Part shown: in pieces, positions 1 through 9,165 of the stretch
How positions within the stretch are numbered: the first letter of the stretch is position 1
Layout: each line of letters begins with the position of its first letter
Source: Maribacter sp. 1_MG-2023
Lineage (GTDB): Bacteria; Bacteroidota; Bacteroidia; Flavobacteriales; Flavobacteriaceae
DNA length: 64,000 bases
NCBI RefSeq assembly: GCF_030547005.1
Contig: NZ_JAUOPN010000012.1
Span: 62,001-126,000 of the forward strand
Direction of reading: 5' to 3'
Notes under the pieces: model-generated
What the model saw: the letters and a program-made list of their open reading frames with translations, nothing else
The model's database searches: none
What the model was told of the DNA's origin: nothing
Translations under genes and position numbers: made by a program

Positions 1-28
1 AATAGCATTAGAAAAATTAGATAGTGTC

Positions 29-1333
29 TTATAGCCATAGGTAAAGAATTGATAATGCATTTATAATTAATAACACTGGGTTTATTTTCGATTTTTTGCC
101 AACAAAGAGCTTGAGTAAAGTATATATTAGAAAGCCAAAAATGATTCCTGTGGTTATGCTGTAGGTTAATGGCATTAGTATCATGGTAAAGAAAACCGGA
201 ATAGCTTCATCTGCCGTATTCCAATCAATTTTGGTTAACGGTTTCATCATAAAAGAACCTACTAAAACCAATGCAATAGAACTGGCTATACTTGGAACTA
301 TGGATAACAATGGAGAGAAGAATAGAAACGGTAAGAAAAGAATGCCAGCAGTAATTGCTGTAAGTCCCGTTTTACCACCTTCTCGAATACCAACAGCAGA
401 TTCTATATATGCAGTACCTGAGCTCGTGCCTACCAAACCTGAAAATATGGTGGTAATCGCGTCAACCATTAAAGATTTTTTTAGATTTTTTGGGTTTCCG
501 TCTTCATCTTTATAGCCAGATGCTTCTGATAAACCTACGAATGTAGAAAGACTATCGAATAAATCTGTAAATGCAAAAACAAAGATGACTGGTAAAAATG
601 CATATTTAATAGATCCTAATAAGTCAGCTTTAAATAATAAGCTGAAGTCTGGCATCGAGAAAACTCCTGAGTAATTAACAATAGTAGGGATACCATAATT
701 TACAATAGAGGCGTCTCCCCACAATCTACCAATTGGCCAGGCAAGAATAGTAGTTAATAGTATACCTATAATCATAGCTCCCGTAACCCTTTTAGCTATT
801 AATATGGCAGTAATGAGTAGTCCTACTAAAAAAGTAAGACACATAGGCTCTTTAAGTGAACCCAGACCAACTAAGGTAGCTTTGTCATCAATAATAAAAC
901 CTGCATTTTGGAAACCTATAAAAGAAATAAAAAGTCCAATACCGGCGGCAATAGCAAATCTTAGGGAGTGTGGTATGGCAAGTACAATTTTATCCCTGAC
1001 TTTAAGAACGCTTAATAATAGAAATAAAATACCTGCCCAGAATACGGCACCTAAGGCAGCTTGATAGCTCAAACCTAAGCCTAATACGGCGGTATAGGTA
1101 AAAAAAGCATTTAAACCCATTCCTGGTGCGATAATAAAGGGATTCTTTGCATATAACCCCATCATAATACTACCAAAGGCACAAACTAGAACCGTTGAGG
1201 TTACCGCTGCAGAAAAGGGCATACCGGAAGCAGAAAGAATTGATGGATTTACAATAATGATATAAAATGTTGCTAAAAATGAACTAATACCTGCTAGTAT
1301 TTCAGTTCGTATAAACTTACTTCTATCTTCCAT
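29..1333 (-). CDS. NCS2-family purine (adenine/guanine/hypoxanthine) permease, AzgA/PbuG type
   Basis: Inner-membrane proton-coupled nucleobase importer. The 434-residue product has about 12 hydrophobic segments, the usual size for the AzgA branch. Visible signatures are an APGMGLNAFF stretch near residues 70-79 and an LFDSLSTFVG stretch near residue 260, which match the conserved substrate-site helices of AzgA-like purine permeases (family knowledge). The start is an ATG followed by a short charged stretch (MEDRSKF). It stands alone; the next gene on the same strand ends about 150 bases upstream of it. Purine rather than uracil specificity is inferred from the AzgA-like motifs; the exact base cannot be read from sequence. 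Confidence 0.9.
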   Translation of the reverse strand: MEDRSKFIRTEILAGISSFLATFYIIIVNPSILSASGMPFSAAVTSTVLVCAFGSIMMGLYAKNPFIIAPGMGLNAFFTYTAVLGLGLSYQAALGAVFWAGILFLLLSVLKVRDKIVLAIPHSLRFAIAAGIGLFISFIGFQNAGFIIDDKATLVGLGSLKEPMCLTFLVGLLITAILIAKRVTGAMIIGILLTTILAWPIGRLWGDASIVNYGIPTIVNYSGVFSMPDFSLLFKADLLGSIKYAFLPVIFVFAFTDLFDSLSTFVGLSEASGYKDEDGNPKNLKKSLMVDAITTIFSGLVGTSSGTAYIESAVGIREGGKTGLTAITAGILFLPFLFFSPLLSIVPSIASSIALVLVGSFMMKPLTKIDWNTADEAIPVFFTMILMPLTYSITTGIIFGFLIYTLLKLFVGKKSKINPVLLIINALSILYLWL

Positions 1334-1486
1334 GAAAATTAAAATAGTAAGAAAAGAAGCATTTTACACGTATCGTTGACGGAATCTTAGAACATTTTTC
1401 GAATCATCATTTATAACTATATATTTTAGGGATTAAAGCTATTAGTGAGTCAATAATTATTGATTTTAAAACGTACAACAGTCTAT

Positions 1487-2230
1487 TTAACCTATGTCAG
1501 CCTTAAACCAAATATCAAGAGATGTTTCTGCTGGTCTATCATTTTGCTGTGATGGTCCACCTTGAGATCCGCCGCGACCACCGCCGCCTTGACCTCCACC
1601 GGGACCGCCCTGGCCTCCTCTACCACCACCTCCACCGCCTTGACCACCACCGCCAAAACTGATGTTTGAATCTTTATCTTTAGATTCTTTTTCCCTTTTA
1701 GGTGTTACGATACCAATGGATAGTTTAGAGAAGTTAGCGTCGCTAATTTCCTGTTTAGGAATGATTAGTTCGTACTGAAGTTCTTTGCTATCTTCATTAT
1801 AATTATAAGTAATGGAAACCCCTAGTTTGTTTAAGTCTAAATGAAACTCTTGTACCAAATCTAGGTTGGTGAATTCAGCCTTTTTTGGCATTTCGGAGAC
1901 CAACTTAACTAAATCAGGCCCTCTTCTTTCATCTTGGTCTAGCTCCTCTCTATTAACATTTTCTCTATCGTTTCTATTTGGGCGTTCAGGAGGTGCAATG
2001 TTAATTGGATATTGTACCGAGACATTCTTTTTTCGCTTGCCCTTAACATCAAAATACACATAAAACCCTTTATGTAACATAGTAAGCATTGTTGCTTGGT
2101 CTACAGTGCTTAATTGTACGTGAACATTTTCGTCAGCAATAAAACTGCTGTAAGTGATGTTGTCTTCTGTATTTTGCGCCTGGCTTGTTGCTAGTGCTAA
2201 AACTATCATTACTTGAAAATATAATCTCAT
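1487..2230 (-). CDS. Secreted protein with glycine-rich C-terminal region, function unknown
   Basis: 247 residues. A signal peptide is visible at residues 1-18 (cleavage near SQA-QN). Residues 20-190 look like a folded domain with alternating hydrophobic strands and a charged linker rich in Arg, Asn and Asp near 80-105. Residues about 190-230 are almost only Gly, Gln, Arg, Ser and Pro in GGQGG/GGRGG units, and a short ordered tail follows (LDIWFKADIG). The Gly-rich part is probably disordered or adhesive. I do not recognise the family. The DNA here is much more GC-rich than its surroundings because of the Gly codons, so this need not mean transfer. Confidence 0.75.
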   Translation of the reverse strand: MRLYFQVMIVLALATSQAQNTEDNITYSSFIADENVHVQLSTVDQATMLTMLHKGFYVYFDVKGKRKKNVSVQYPINIAPPERPNRNDRENVNREELDQDERRGPDLVKLVSEMPKKAEFTNLDLVQEFHLDLNKLGVSITYNYNEDSKELQYELIIPKQEISDANFSKLSIGIVTPKREKESKDKDSNISFGGGGQGGGGGGRGGQGGPGGGQGGGGRGGSQGGPSQQNDRPAETSLDIWFKADIG

Positions 2231-2410
2231 ACTTAAATACTATTGTTTATTATGGTTTCAAACTTAGCACTAATGCTAAAGCAAGATGCAAAGTTTAAGT
2301 GGCTCTACAGTAGCTCTCAGTGAACGTATCATATTTGCTGGTAAATGAATTAGATTTTCACTTTTACTAGCCGATAACTATCGTTTTAGTAATCAAAACA
2401 ACTGTGCTAA

Positions 2411-2438
2411 TTGATACTTTAAAAAAGCAATATCTTTG
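2411..2438 (+). promoter_or_regulatory. Bacteroidota-type promoter of the nitroreductase gene
   Basis: TTG at 2411-2413, 17 bases, then TATCTTTG at 2431-2438, matching the Bacteroidota -33/-7 pattern (TTG and TAnnTTTG). The -7 element covers the alternative TTG start at 2436, so translation should start at the ATG at 2475. Confidence 0.6.
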
Positions 2439-2474
2439 AGAGTAGAAAATGTAATACAAACAACACTTAAAAAA

Positions 2475-3167
2475 ATGGCAACCGAATCTCATATATCTAT
2501 AAACGGACATACGCATGTACTCTATAAAGAAAATGCCTTGTCTCAACAGGAACTTATAAAACAGAGCGAAGAATTTTATAGGCTTTTAGATGAACGAAGA
2601 TCGGTAAGGGAGTATGCAGATACACCTGTGCCAAAAGAAGTGATAGAAACGTTGATTAAAACGGCTTCTACAGCACCATCAGGTGCGCATAAACAACCAT
2701 GGACATTCTGTGCGGTATCTAACCCGATATTGAAAACAAAGATTAGAGAAGCCGCGGAAGCAGAAGAGAAAGAAAGCTATGAAAGTAGAATGAGCGACCG
2801 TTGGTTGAAAGATTTAGAACCGATGGGTACGAATATGTACAAACCGTTTTTAGAAGATGCCCCATGGCTTATTATCATTTTCAAAAAAGTACATAATCTA
2901 GATACTAATGGTGAAAAAGTAAAAAATTATTATGTAAACGAATCTGTGGGTATTGCTGCAGGTATGTTAATTACAGCAATACACAATGCCGGATTGGTTA
3001 CACTAACACATACTCCGAGTCCGATGAACTTTCTAGCAAAGTTATTGGGTCGGCCAAGTAATGAACGCGCATTTTTACTGTTGCCAGTTGGTTACCCCAA
3101 GACACCAACCTATGTGCCGGATATTGAAAGAAAATCATTAGATGAGGTTTCTAAATTCTATGAGTAA
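2475..3167 (+). CDS. Nitroreductase-family FMN oxidoreductase (iodotyrosine-dehalogenase/BluB-like branch)
   Basis: About 230 residues from the ATG at 2475. An in-frame TTG at 2436 is open but lies inside the promoter. The fold signature is the N-terminal RRSVREY motif and the TAPSGAHKQPWTF segment, which contacts FMN phosphate and the flavin in nitroreductases. The late GYP segment before the C-terminus is also typical. The SGAHKQPW spacing resembles the iodotyrosine deiodinase/BluB side of the family more than NfsB (inference). It probably reduces a small electrophile or aromatic with NAD(P)H in the cytoplasm; the substrate is unknown. It is transcribed alone and followed by a hairpin terminator. 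Confidence 0.85.
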   Translation: MATESHISINGHTHVLYKENALSQQELIKQSEEFYRLLDERRSVREYADTPVPKEVIETLIKTASTAPSGAHKQPWTFCAVSNPILKTKIREAAEAEEKESYESRMSDRWLKDLEPMGTNMYKPFLEDAPWLIIIFKKVHNLDTNGEKVKNYYVNESVGIAAGMLITAIHNAGLVTLTHTPSPMNFLAKLLGRPSNERAFLLLPVGYPKTPTYVPDIERKSLDEVSKFYE

Positions 3168-3188
3168 TACTTTAAGTAAAGATATTTT

Positions 3189-3224
3189 AAATCCTATTTA
3201 ATAATAGTTTAGATAGGATTTTTT
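3189..3224 (+). terminator. Rho-independent terminator after the nitroreductase
   Basis: AAATCCTAT (3189-3197) pairs with ATAGGATTT (3213-3221), with an AT-rich loop and a run of T after the right arm. Confidence 0.65.
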
Positions 3225-3328
3225 GGTTGTAATTGATTTTAGATTTTAAATATTTGATTATCTACGATTTATACACATTTTGAGATGAATTAATTTAAAT
3301 CTGAAAGTATGGGTAGTTTTATAAAACA

Positions 3329-3359
3329 ACAAATCCCCATTAAAATAATGAGGATTTGT
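3329..3359 (-). terminator. Terminator of the hxlB-hxlA operon
   Basis: Inverted repeat ACAAATCC...GGATTTGT with one internal mismatch, 35 bases after the hxlA stop. On the minus strand it is followed by a T-rich stretch. Confidence 0.55.
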
Positions 3360-3394
3360 GTTGCTGTAAAAGTGTAACTATCGTCTTCTACTAC

Positions 3395-4024
3395 TTAAGC
3401 CATTGCCAATGCTTGTAATTCTTTGGCAGCTTTAGCAGGATCTTCTGCACCATAGATAGCTGCACCAGCTACTGCAACCGTTACGCCAGAGTTTTTAACC
3501 GCGGTAATACTGCTTAAATTAACACCGCCTGCAATCGAAACTGCCACTCCTGCTCTAGTTGCTTCATCAATTAATACTTGAATAGAGTATCCGTCTTCAG
3601 CTTGCTCATCTAAACCAGCATGCAATTCTACGAACTCAGCACCTAAAGCAATAGCTTCTTGTGCACGTTTTACTCTATCTTTTACTCCGATAGTATCTAC
3701 AACTACACCTTTACCATGTGCTTTTGCTGACTTTACTGCACCTGCAATTGTTGAATCGCCAGTTGCACCTAAAACTGTTATATAATCCGCACCAGCACCG
3801 AAAGCCATGTTAGCTTCTAGTTCACCAGCATCGGCAGTTTTAAAATCAGCCAATACCAATTTATCAGGAAAAGCATCTTTCATCTTTCTAATACCTGCTA
3901 AACCTTCACTTTTAATAAGCGGTGTACCTAACTCAATTATATCTATATACGGAGCAACTTTTGTTGCTAATGCAATAGCGTCATCAATGTTTAATAAATC
4001 TATTGCTACTTGTAATCTTGCCAT
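3395..4024 (-). CDS. hxlA: 3-hexulose-6-phosphate synthase
   Basis: Joins formaldehyde and ribulose 5-phosphate to give D-arabino-3-hexulose 6-phosphate, the fixation step of the ribulose monophosphate pathway. The 209-residue length is normal. It is a one-domain TIM barrel of the OMP-decarboxylase superfamily: the AIDL motif is at residues 7-10 and the D-x-K-T-x-D motif at 60-65, followed by AGELEA as in known Hps enzymes. The related 3-keto-L-gulonate-6-phosphate decarboxylase is the main alternative, but the partner hxlB directly upstream decides for Hps. Second gene of the operon, 50 bases after hxlB. No methanol or methylamine oxidation gene is in view, so formaldehyde detoxification or use of formaldehyde from demethylation is more likely than methylotrophy (inference). 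Confidence 0.9.
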   Translation of the reverse strand: MARLQVAIDLLNIDDAIALATKVAPYIDIIELGTPLIKSEGLAGIRKMKDAFPDKLVLADFKTADAGELEANMAFGAGADYITVLGATGDSTIAGAVKSAKAHGKGVVVDTIGVKDRVKRAQEAIALGAEFVELHAGLDEQAEDGYSIQVLIDEATRAGVAVSIAGGVNLSSITAVKNSGVTVAVAGAAIYGAEDPAKAAKELQALAMA

Positions 4025-4074
4025 AATATTCTATTTAAAATGTTATTAATTTGTATCTATTTTTCTATTCGTGA

Positions 4075-4659
4075 TTATTCCATATTCGCATGACGTTTCC
4101 ATAATTCAGAAGCAGAACTACCGTCAAGATCCCAAAGCGTTTGTATTAATGCATCAAATACCAAAAGCAACGATTGTTCAAAAAGGCTACCAGCATATTG
4201 TTGAGAAACATTTTCGTCACGCTCTTGCTTTTGTGCAGCAGGTATTAATACTGTTTGTATTGATAACTCAGCCAATGGAGAACTACTATTAGTTGTAATA
4301 CAGACGACATCTGCACCAACTTTCTTCGCAGTTTTTGCAGCATTTACAATACCGCCAGTTGTACCAGATCCAGAACCTGCAATTAACACATCCCCTTCTG
4401 TAATTGCTGGTGAAGTGGTTTCGCCTACTACATGAACACTATAGCCTAAGTGCATTAAACGCATAGCGGCGGCTTTCATCATTAGCCCTGTTCTACCAGC
4501 GCCCATTATAAAAATATGCTTAGCATTGGTTATAATAGGAATCAGTGCAGCTACTTCTTCATAATTTATGGCATGTACTAGTTTTATGTGCTCATTTATA
4601 ATGATATTCATAGCACTTTCAACCAACTGGGTATCTTTGTTTTTAAGTAAATTTTCCAT
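4075..4659 (-). CDS. hxlB: 6-phospho-3-hexuloisomerase
   Basis: Converts arabino-3-hexulose 6-phosphate to fructose 6-phosphate, completing formaldehyde assimilation. 194 residues, one SIS sugar-isomerase domain: GAGRTG at residues 53-58, AMRLMHLG at 65-72, VGETTSPA around 78-85 and the SGSGTT phosphate loop at 96-101, all as in PHI enzymes. First gene of the operon. A -7-like element lies upstream, and a divergent AraC regulator starts 226 bases away, which makes local control plausible. Confidence 0.9.
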   Translation of the reverse strand: MENLLKNKDTQLVESAMNIIINEHIKLVHAINYEEVAALIPIITNAKHIFIMGAGRTGLMMKAAAMRLMHLGYSVHVVGETTSPAITEGDVLIAGSGSGTTGGIVNAAKTAKKVGADVVCITTNSSSPLAELSIQTVLIPAAQKQERDENVSQQYAGSLFEQSLLLVFDALIQTLWDLDGSSASELWKRHANME

Positions 4660-4699
4660 AATTACTGTGTAATTTTTTACTGCTTCATTAATTCGAGTA

Positions 4700-4707
4700 C
4701 AAAGTTA
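4700..4707 (-). promoter_or_regulatory. -7 promoter element of the hxlB-hxlA operon
   Basis: Minus-strand TAACTTTG fits TAnnTTTG and lies about 40 bases before the hxlB start. A clear -33 TTG at good spacing is not obvious. Confidence 0.45.
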
Positions 4708-4885
4708 TAGCCGTACTTATCCTATTACTTATACAATTTGATAGATGTGTGGTACAATCTGCCCATAACACAAATATCAATGGTATTATTTTCTATTTTT
4801 GTGGTACATTTTGGAAATGACTGAATTATAACATGTAATAATTACTTGTTGAAAATGACTATTGAAGTGCTAAAAAGATAGAATT

Positions 4886-5728
4886 ATGCTGAGTGATCAA
4901 GTATTATATATTAAAGATTTAGGCAACTGTCCCCCAGCCTATTTAAATGACCCTGCCAGAAGAGATTTCTATGAAATTGTATGGTTGGTTAATGAGGATG
5001 CGCTTCATGAACCACAGCATGATTTTCAAACTTTAAAAGGGGATTGGATTTATTTGATTCCCCCTCACAGGGTTCATCAATTGAATAAAGCAGGAAAAAA
5101 CGGAGTGCTCATTTCCTTTAAGCAAGAATTGTTGGAAGGTGATTTAAAGGAGTTTTTGTTAGATGTTTTTAGAATTTTCAATATTCAAGGAGAGTTTTCT
5201 TGTTTACAGGTAAATGAAGAGACCAGTAAAGGATTGGCTACCGTTCTGCAATTGCTAAAAGATGATTACAATAAAGAGACTGTAAACTTAATCATGGTGA
5301 AAGCACTTTTAAAAGTTTTTTTATTGAAGTTGATTCATTTAAAAGAACAACATTTTACACTTCAAGATATTAATGAAAAGCGTGTTTATGAGTTTATGCT
5401 TTTGCTTGAAAACAATTATAAAGAAGAGCGTAATGCCAAGTTCTATGCAGAGCAATTGGGTATTAGCGCAAAACGATTGAATCAGATATTGAAAGAAAAG
5501 CTAGATAAAACCGGAGTACAATTAATTCATGATCGATTAATTCTAGAAGCCAAAAGACAGATTATACATAGTGAGAGTACGATAAAGGAAATTGCGTATA
5601 ACCTAGATTTTAAAGATCACTCCTATTTTAGTCGTTTCTTTAAACAACACGCAGAACAAACTCCGCAAGAGTTTCAGAATAAAGTAAAAGAGCATGTTAT
5701 CTCGCATGATAATACCTTGTATAGTTAA
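4886..5728 (+). CDS. AraC-family transcription regulator, candidate regulator of hxlBA
   Basis: 280 residues. The N-terminal half (about 1-150) has the cupin-like pattern of AraC sensor domains (DWIYLIPPHRVHQL near 50-63). The C-terminal 100 residues contain the double helix-turn-helix: first helices around YAEQLGISAKRLNQILKE, second around IKEIAYNLDFKDHSYFSRFFK with the conserved TPQEF end. Divergent from hxlB with a 226-base shared upstream region, the usual layout for a local regulator. The effector is unknown; control of hxlBA is inference from position. Confidence 0.85.
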   Translation: MLSDQVLYIKDLGNCPPAYLNDPARRDFYEIVWLVNEDALHEPQHDFQTLKGDWIYLIPPHRVHQLNKAGKNGVLISFKQELLEGDLKEFLLDVFRIFNIQGEFSCLQVNEETSKGLATVLQLLKDDYNKETVNLIMVKALLKVFLLKLIHLKEQHFTLQDINEKRVYEFMLLLENNYKEERNAKFYAEQLGISAKRLNQILKEKLDKTGVQLIHDRLILEAKRQIIHSESTIKEIAYNLDFKDHSYFSRFFKQHAEQTPQEFQNKVKEHVISHDNTLYS

Positions 5729-6099
5729 CGTATTTCAAAGTTGTTTGTATACTTGGTTTTGCCTTTTACTTAATAATCGATATTTTAATGCTTCAAGGAT
5801 TGCCAGTAAATTTTAATTTTGATTTTTACCGAATAGCTTCTTAATTCACTTAAAAGTTGATATTTTCATAACTAAGCCTAAAATTTAAAGGGTAAATAGG
5901 TATTAAGAAATACTCTTTTTACAATAAATCATCAAAACAATTACGGTTTAGGCAAGAATTATTTCAAAGTATACTTAATTCTATAGAATTAGTTATTTAA
6001 CAATTTGATTATTAGAAGTGTATTTAAAAAGGAGGGCTCTATTATAGCTTTAATCTTTGTATATTGACTACTAAATAATTAAATAATTCAACCGGTTTT
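5729..6099 (+). other. Intergenic region before the TRAP operon
   Basis: AT-rich, no convincing coding sequence. A weak -7-like sequence, TAATCTTTGT at 6051-6060, lies about 40 bases before the dctP start and has one extra base relative to TAnnTTTG. No other structure recognised. Confidence 0.4.
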
Positions 6100-7083
6100 A
6101 TGGTTTTTAAAAAGTTTCGGATTATTTTTTTTTACTGTCTTCTAATAAATTTATTAGGTTGCAGGACAACAAATCAAAACAACTTTGTTTTAAAAGCAAG
6201 TCTTTTAGTAAGCGAAGATCATTCTTGGCATAAAGCATTTATATTTTTTGGAGAACGCTTAAAAGCTGAATCTAATGGTCGTTTACAATTAGAAACTTTC
6301 CCCTCTGAACAGTTGGCTAAAGAGGTAGAAGCTATACGAATGATTCAGACGGGCGTTCTGGATATGACCACTACCAGTTCATTACTTAGTAACTGGACAG
6401 AAATTATGACATTTTGCGAGTTGCCTTTTTTATTAAAGAGTCCAGATGACGTTGAAATATTAATGAATGGACCTTTAGGTAAACGTATTTCTCAAGAAAT
6501 GCAAGAAATTACAGGCTTAATACCACTTGGATATTTTCAAGCAGGTGTTCGCCAACTTACTTCTAATAGACCAATAAAACATCCAGATGATTTACAGGGA
6601 TTAATTTTGAGAGTGCCCAATGTGCCATCTTTTGTAACCGCATGGGATGCCTTGGGGGCAAAAACAACTCCGATGGCATTTTCAGAAGTATTTACTTCAT
6701 TACAACAAGGAACTATAGATGCACAAGAAAATCCATTAGCACTAATTAAAGTATCAGGATTTTATGAAGTTCAAAAATACGTGAACCTTACGAACCATGT
6801 AGTAAGCTGGACCTACCCAGTTATTGGAGAGAAATCATTTAATAAGCTTCCGAAAGATTTACAAAATATTTTTTTAAAAACATCAAAAGAGATGATTGAT
6901 TATCATCAAACCTTATTTCTAGAAAATGAAAAGAAAATACGGAAAGAATTAGAAGCTAAAGGTATGATTTTTGTTGATGTTGACAACGAGGCATTTGTAC
7001 AAAAATGTGGTACCACCATGTATGATATTCTTTCACCAGAAATGCAGATAATATATAATTCAGTTAAAGAAGATTTACCTTGA
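6100..7083 (+). CDS. dctP: TRAP transporter solute-binding protein (DctP family), lipoprotein
   Basis: Extracytoplasmic receptor of a tripartite ATP-independent periplasmic transporter, which normally takes up carboxylates or sugar acids. 327 residues with a lipoprotein signal ending LLGC (Cys21), so the receptor is membrane-tethered. DctP hallmarks: a segment ending in FPSEQLAKE near 67-75, the LRVP motif with the substrate-carboxylate-binding Arg near residue 170, and a QGTIDAQENP segment near 207-216. The stop TGA overlaps the TTG start of the next gene. The ligand cannot be predicted with confidence. Confidence 0.9.
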   Translation: MVFKKFRIIFFYCLLINLLGCRTTNQNNFVLKASLLVSEDHSWHKAFIFFGERLKAESNGRLQLETFPSEQLAKEVEAIRMIQTGVLDMTTTSSLLSNWTEIMTFCELPFLLKSPDDVEILMNGPLGKRISQEMQEITGLIPLGYFQAGVRQLTSNRPIKHPDDLQGLILRVPNVPSFVTAWDALGAKTTPMAFSEVFTSLQQGTIDAQENPLALIKVSGFYEVQKYVNLTNHVVSWTYPVIGEKSFNKLPKDLQNIFLKTSKEMIDYHQTLFLENEKKIRKELEAKGMIFVDVDNEAFVQKCGTTMYDILSPEMQIIYNSVKEDLP

Positions 7084-7532
7084 AATCACTAATTAAAACT
7101 TTTAGAAAATTGATGATATGGGGTACAATTACCAGTACTTTATTATTTATAGGGATTACATTGATTCAAATATATGGTCGGTTTTTTATGGTCAAGGCAC
7201 CTTCTTGGTCAGAAGAAGCAGCAAGGGTAGCTTTTATTTATGCGATTGCTTTTGCGTCCGGTTTAGCGGTTAGGGGTTCTTATTACGTCGATTTTGGTTT
7301 CTTGGCTCAAAAACTAAAACCTCGTTTACAAAAACGGCTTACTTATTTTGTTTGGGGTGTAACTGTTATATTCATTATTCTTTTTACCTATTACGCTATA
7401 GATTTTTTAATGTTGGGATTAATAGAAAAATCGCCAAGTTTAAAATTTAAAATGGCCATATCATTTTCAGGAATAGCGATCATGGGACTTTCCATTTTAG
7501 TACATCTATTAGATCAAAAACCAAAAAATTAA
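7080..7532 (+). CDS. dctQ: TRAP transporter small permease (DctQ family)
   Basis: 150 residues with four hydrophobic helices, the normal DctQ topology. The conserved SWSEEAARVAFIYA segment is at about residues 41-54. The start TTG overlaps the dctP stop (TTGA), a tight translational coupling; an in-frame ATG 11 codons later is a second possibility. DctQ links the receptor to the large membrane subunit. Confidence 0.9.
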   Translation: MKSLIKTFRKLMIWGTITSTLLFIGITLIQIYGRFFMVKAPSWSEEAARVAFIYAIAFASGLAVRGSYYVDFGFLAQKLKPRLQKRLTYFVWGVTVIFIILFTYYAIDFLMLGLIEKSPSLKFKMAISFSGIAIMGLSILVHLLDQKPKN

Positions 7533-7542
7533 TATCGAACTT

Positions 7543-8820
7543 ATGATTACAATTCTTTTTGTGGTTTTTGTTGTATGCCTCCTATTACGATTTCCAATAG
7601 CATTTTCACTTGGTATATCATGTATGGTATTTTTGATATTTAATGGGACAGATTTGATTGTAATGCCCATGAAAATGTATTCTGGTATAGATGTTTTTGT
7701 TTTGTTAAGTATACCAGGGTTTATTATAGCAGGTAATTTAATGAACCAAGGTGGGTTAACCGCAAAAATCATTAGATTCTGTAATCATTTAATAGGTCAT
7801 GTTCCTGGTGGGCTTGCATTGGCAAATATTGGGTCTTCTATGCTATTTGCGGGTATTTCTGGCACAGCTATTTCAGATACTGCAAGTATAGGTTCGGTAA
7901 TGATACCCGCTATGAAAAAAGAGGGTTATGATGCAGACTTTGCTTGCGCGGTTACCGCATCTTCCTCTACCGTTGGTCCAATTATACCACCAAGTGTACC
8001 AATGATTATAGCTGCAACCTTAAGTGGTCTGTCCGTTGGTAAATTGTTTTTAGCCGGTGCATTACCTGGTTTATTATTGGGTGTGGCAATGTTAATTCTT
8101 ACGTATTACATTGCTAAAAAAAGAAATTATCCCAAGCACGAGCGTAGTTCTTTGAAAGAAATTTTTAGAGGATTCATAGATACCTTTTGGTCATTATTAA
8201 TGACTTTTATTATTCTTTTCGGAATAATAGGAGGTGTATTTACGCCGACTGAAGCCTCAATTATAGCAGTACTTTATGCCTTTGTAGTGGGCGCATTTGT
8301 GTACAAGAAATTGAATTTTAAAAGAACTATGGCAATTATTATTGATGCCATGAAAACGTCTGCGAGTTTAATGGTCCTTATCGGTTTTGCTAACTTGTTT
8401 GGTTATATATTGGTTTCAGAAAAAGTACCTCATGAAATATCTAATATGATTTTGGGTTTTTCGGATAATAAATATGTAGTTCTTCTACTTATAAATATTC
8501 TCTTGATTCTTGTAGGTACCTTTATGGAGACGATAGCGGCATTACTTATTCTATTCCCAATTTTATTAAAAATTGCTATAAGTGTTGATGTAGATCCAAT
8601 TCACTTTGCAATTATTGCACTATTGAATTTAATTATTGGTTTAACGACACCTCCTCTAGGGGTTTGTTTATTTGTAGCATCTGGTATAGGGAAAGTACCT
8701 TTAGAGAAAGTAAGCATCGCCAATTTACCTTATTTGGGTATTAGTTTCTTAGTACTTATTTTAGTTACTTTATTTCCACAAATAACCTTGTTTTTACCTG
8801 AACTTTTGATGGCTGATTAG
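7543..8820 (+). CDS. dctM: TRAP transporter large permease (DctM family)
   Basis: 425 residues, about 12 membrane helices, normal for the sodium-coupled DctM subunit that carries the transport path. Recognisable features are the Gly-rich FAGISGTAISDTASIG segment near residues 104-119 and the PPSVPMII segment near 149-156. It follows dctQ by 10 bases, completing a P-Q-M operon with three separate genes. No catabolic enzyme follows, so the neighbourhood gives little on the substrate; the nearby hxlAB could be functionally linked but nothing in the sequence shows it. Confidence 0.92.
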   Translation: MITILFVVFVVCLLLRFPIAFSLGISCMVFLIFNGTDLIVMPMKMYSGIDVFVLLSIPGFIIAGNLMNQGGLTAKIIRFCNHLIGHVPGGLALANIGSSMLFAGISGTAISDTASIGSVMIPAMKKEGYDADFACAVTASSSTVGPIIPPSVPMIIAATLSGLSVGKLFLAGALPGLLLGVAMLILTYYIAKKRNYPKHERSSLKEIFRGFIDTFWSLLMTFIILFGIIGGVFTPTEASIIAVLYAFVVGAFVYKKLNFKRTMAIIIDAMKTSASLMVLIGFANLFGYILVSEKVPHEISNMILGFSDNKYVVLLLINILLILVGTFMETIAALLILFPILLKIAISVDVDPIHFAIIALLNLIIGLTTPPLGVCLFVASGIGKVPLEKVSIANLPYLGISFLVLILVTLFPQITLFLPELLMAD

Positions 8821-9165
8821 TGTCACTCAATTGTTATTTACTTTTTAGTATTTAGAGTTTAATTCTATACACGACACATAACAAATATTACATATTGCTT
8901 TAAATTTATGAAAGTGAATTATTTTTAAAGTACACAATCATAGTTTCATCTATACCTTTAAATTTTCTGGATATCTAAATACAATAATACGTTGTTGCCT
9001 ATCTATTATCAATTTGATAAAATCTTATCTATTTCAGGATAAATATTAGATTTAATTAGACGATTTTAAAAAATAATTAAAATAATAACAACAAATACTT
9101 GAATTCATTAGGATATTATTAAAAAATAGCTTAAATTATAACAACGATAAAAACAAAGACAATAT
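8821..9165 (+). other. Intergenic leader region before the sigma factor gene
   Basis: 345 AT-rich bases without a supported gene. Long A/T stretches from 9040 to 9165 precede the sigma factor ATG. I could not identify a firm promoter motif or structured RNA. Confidence 0.4.

Noticed and set aside
183-515. Plus-strand open frame inside the NCS2 permease gene (and similar antisense frames elsewhere)
   Set aside because: They are mirror frames of well-supported genes, with no family resemblance or promoter of their own.
6100-8820. TRAP operon as the formaldehyde or methyl-sugar importer for hxlAB
   Set aside because: Only proximity supports it; formaldehyde needs no carrier and the two units have separate promoters and a 370-base gap.
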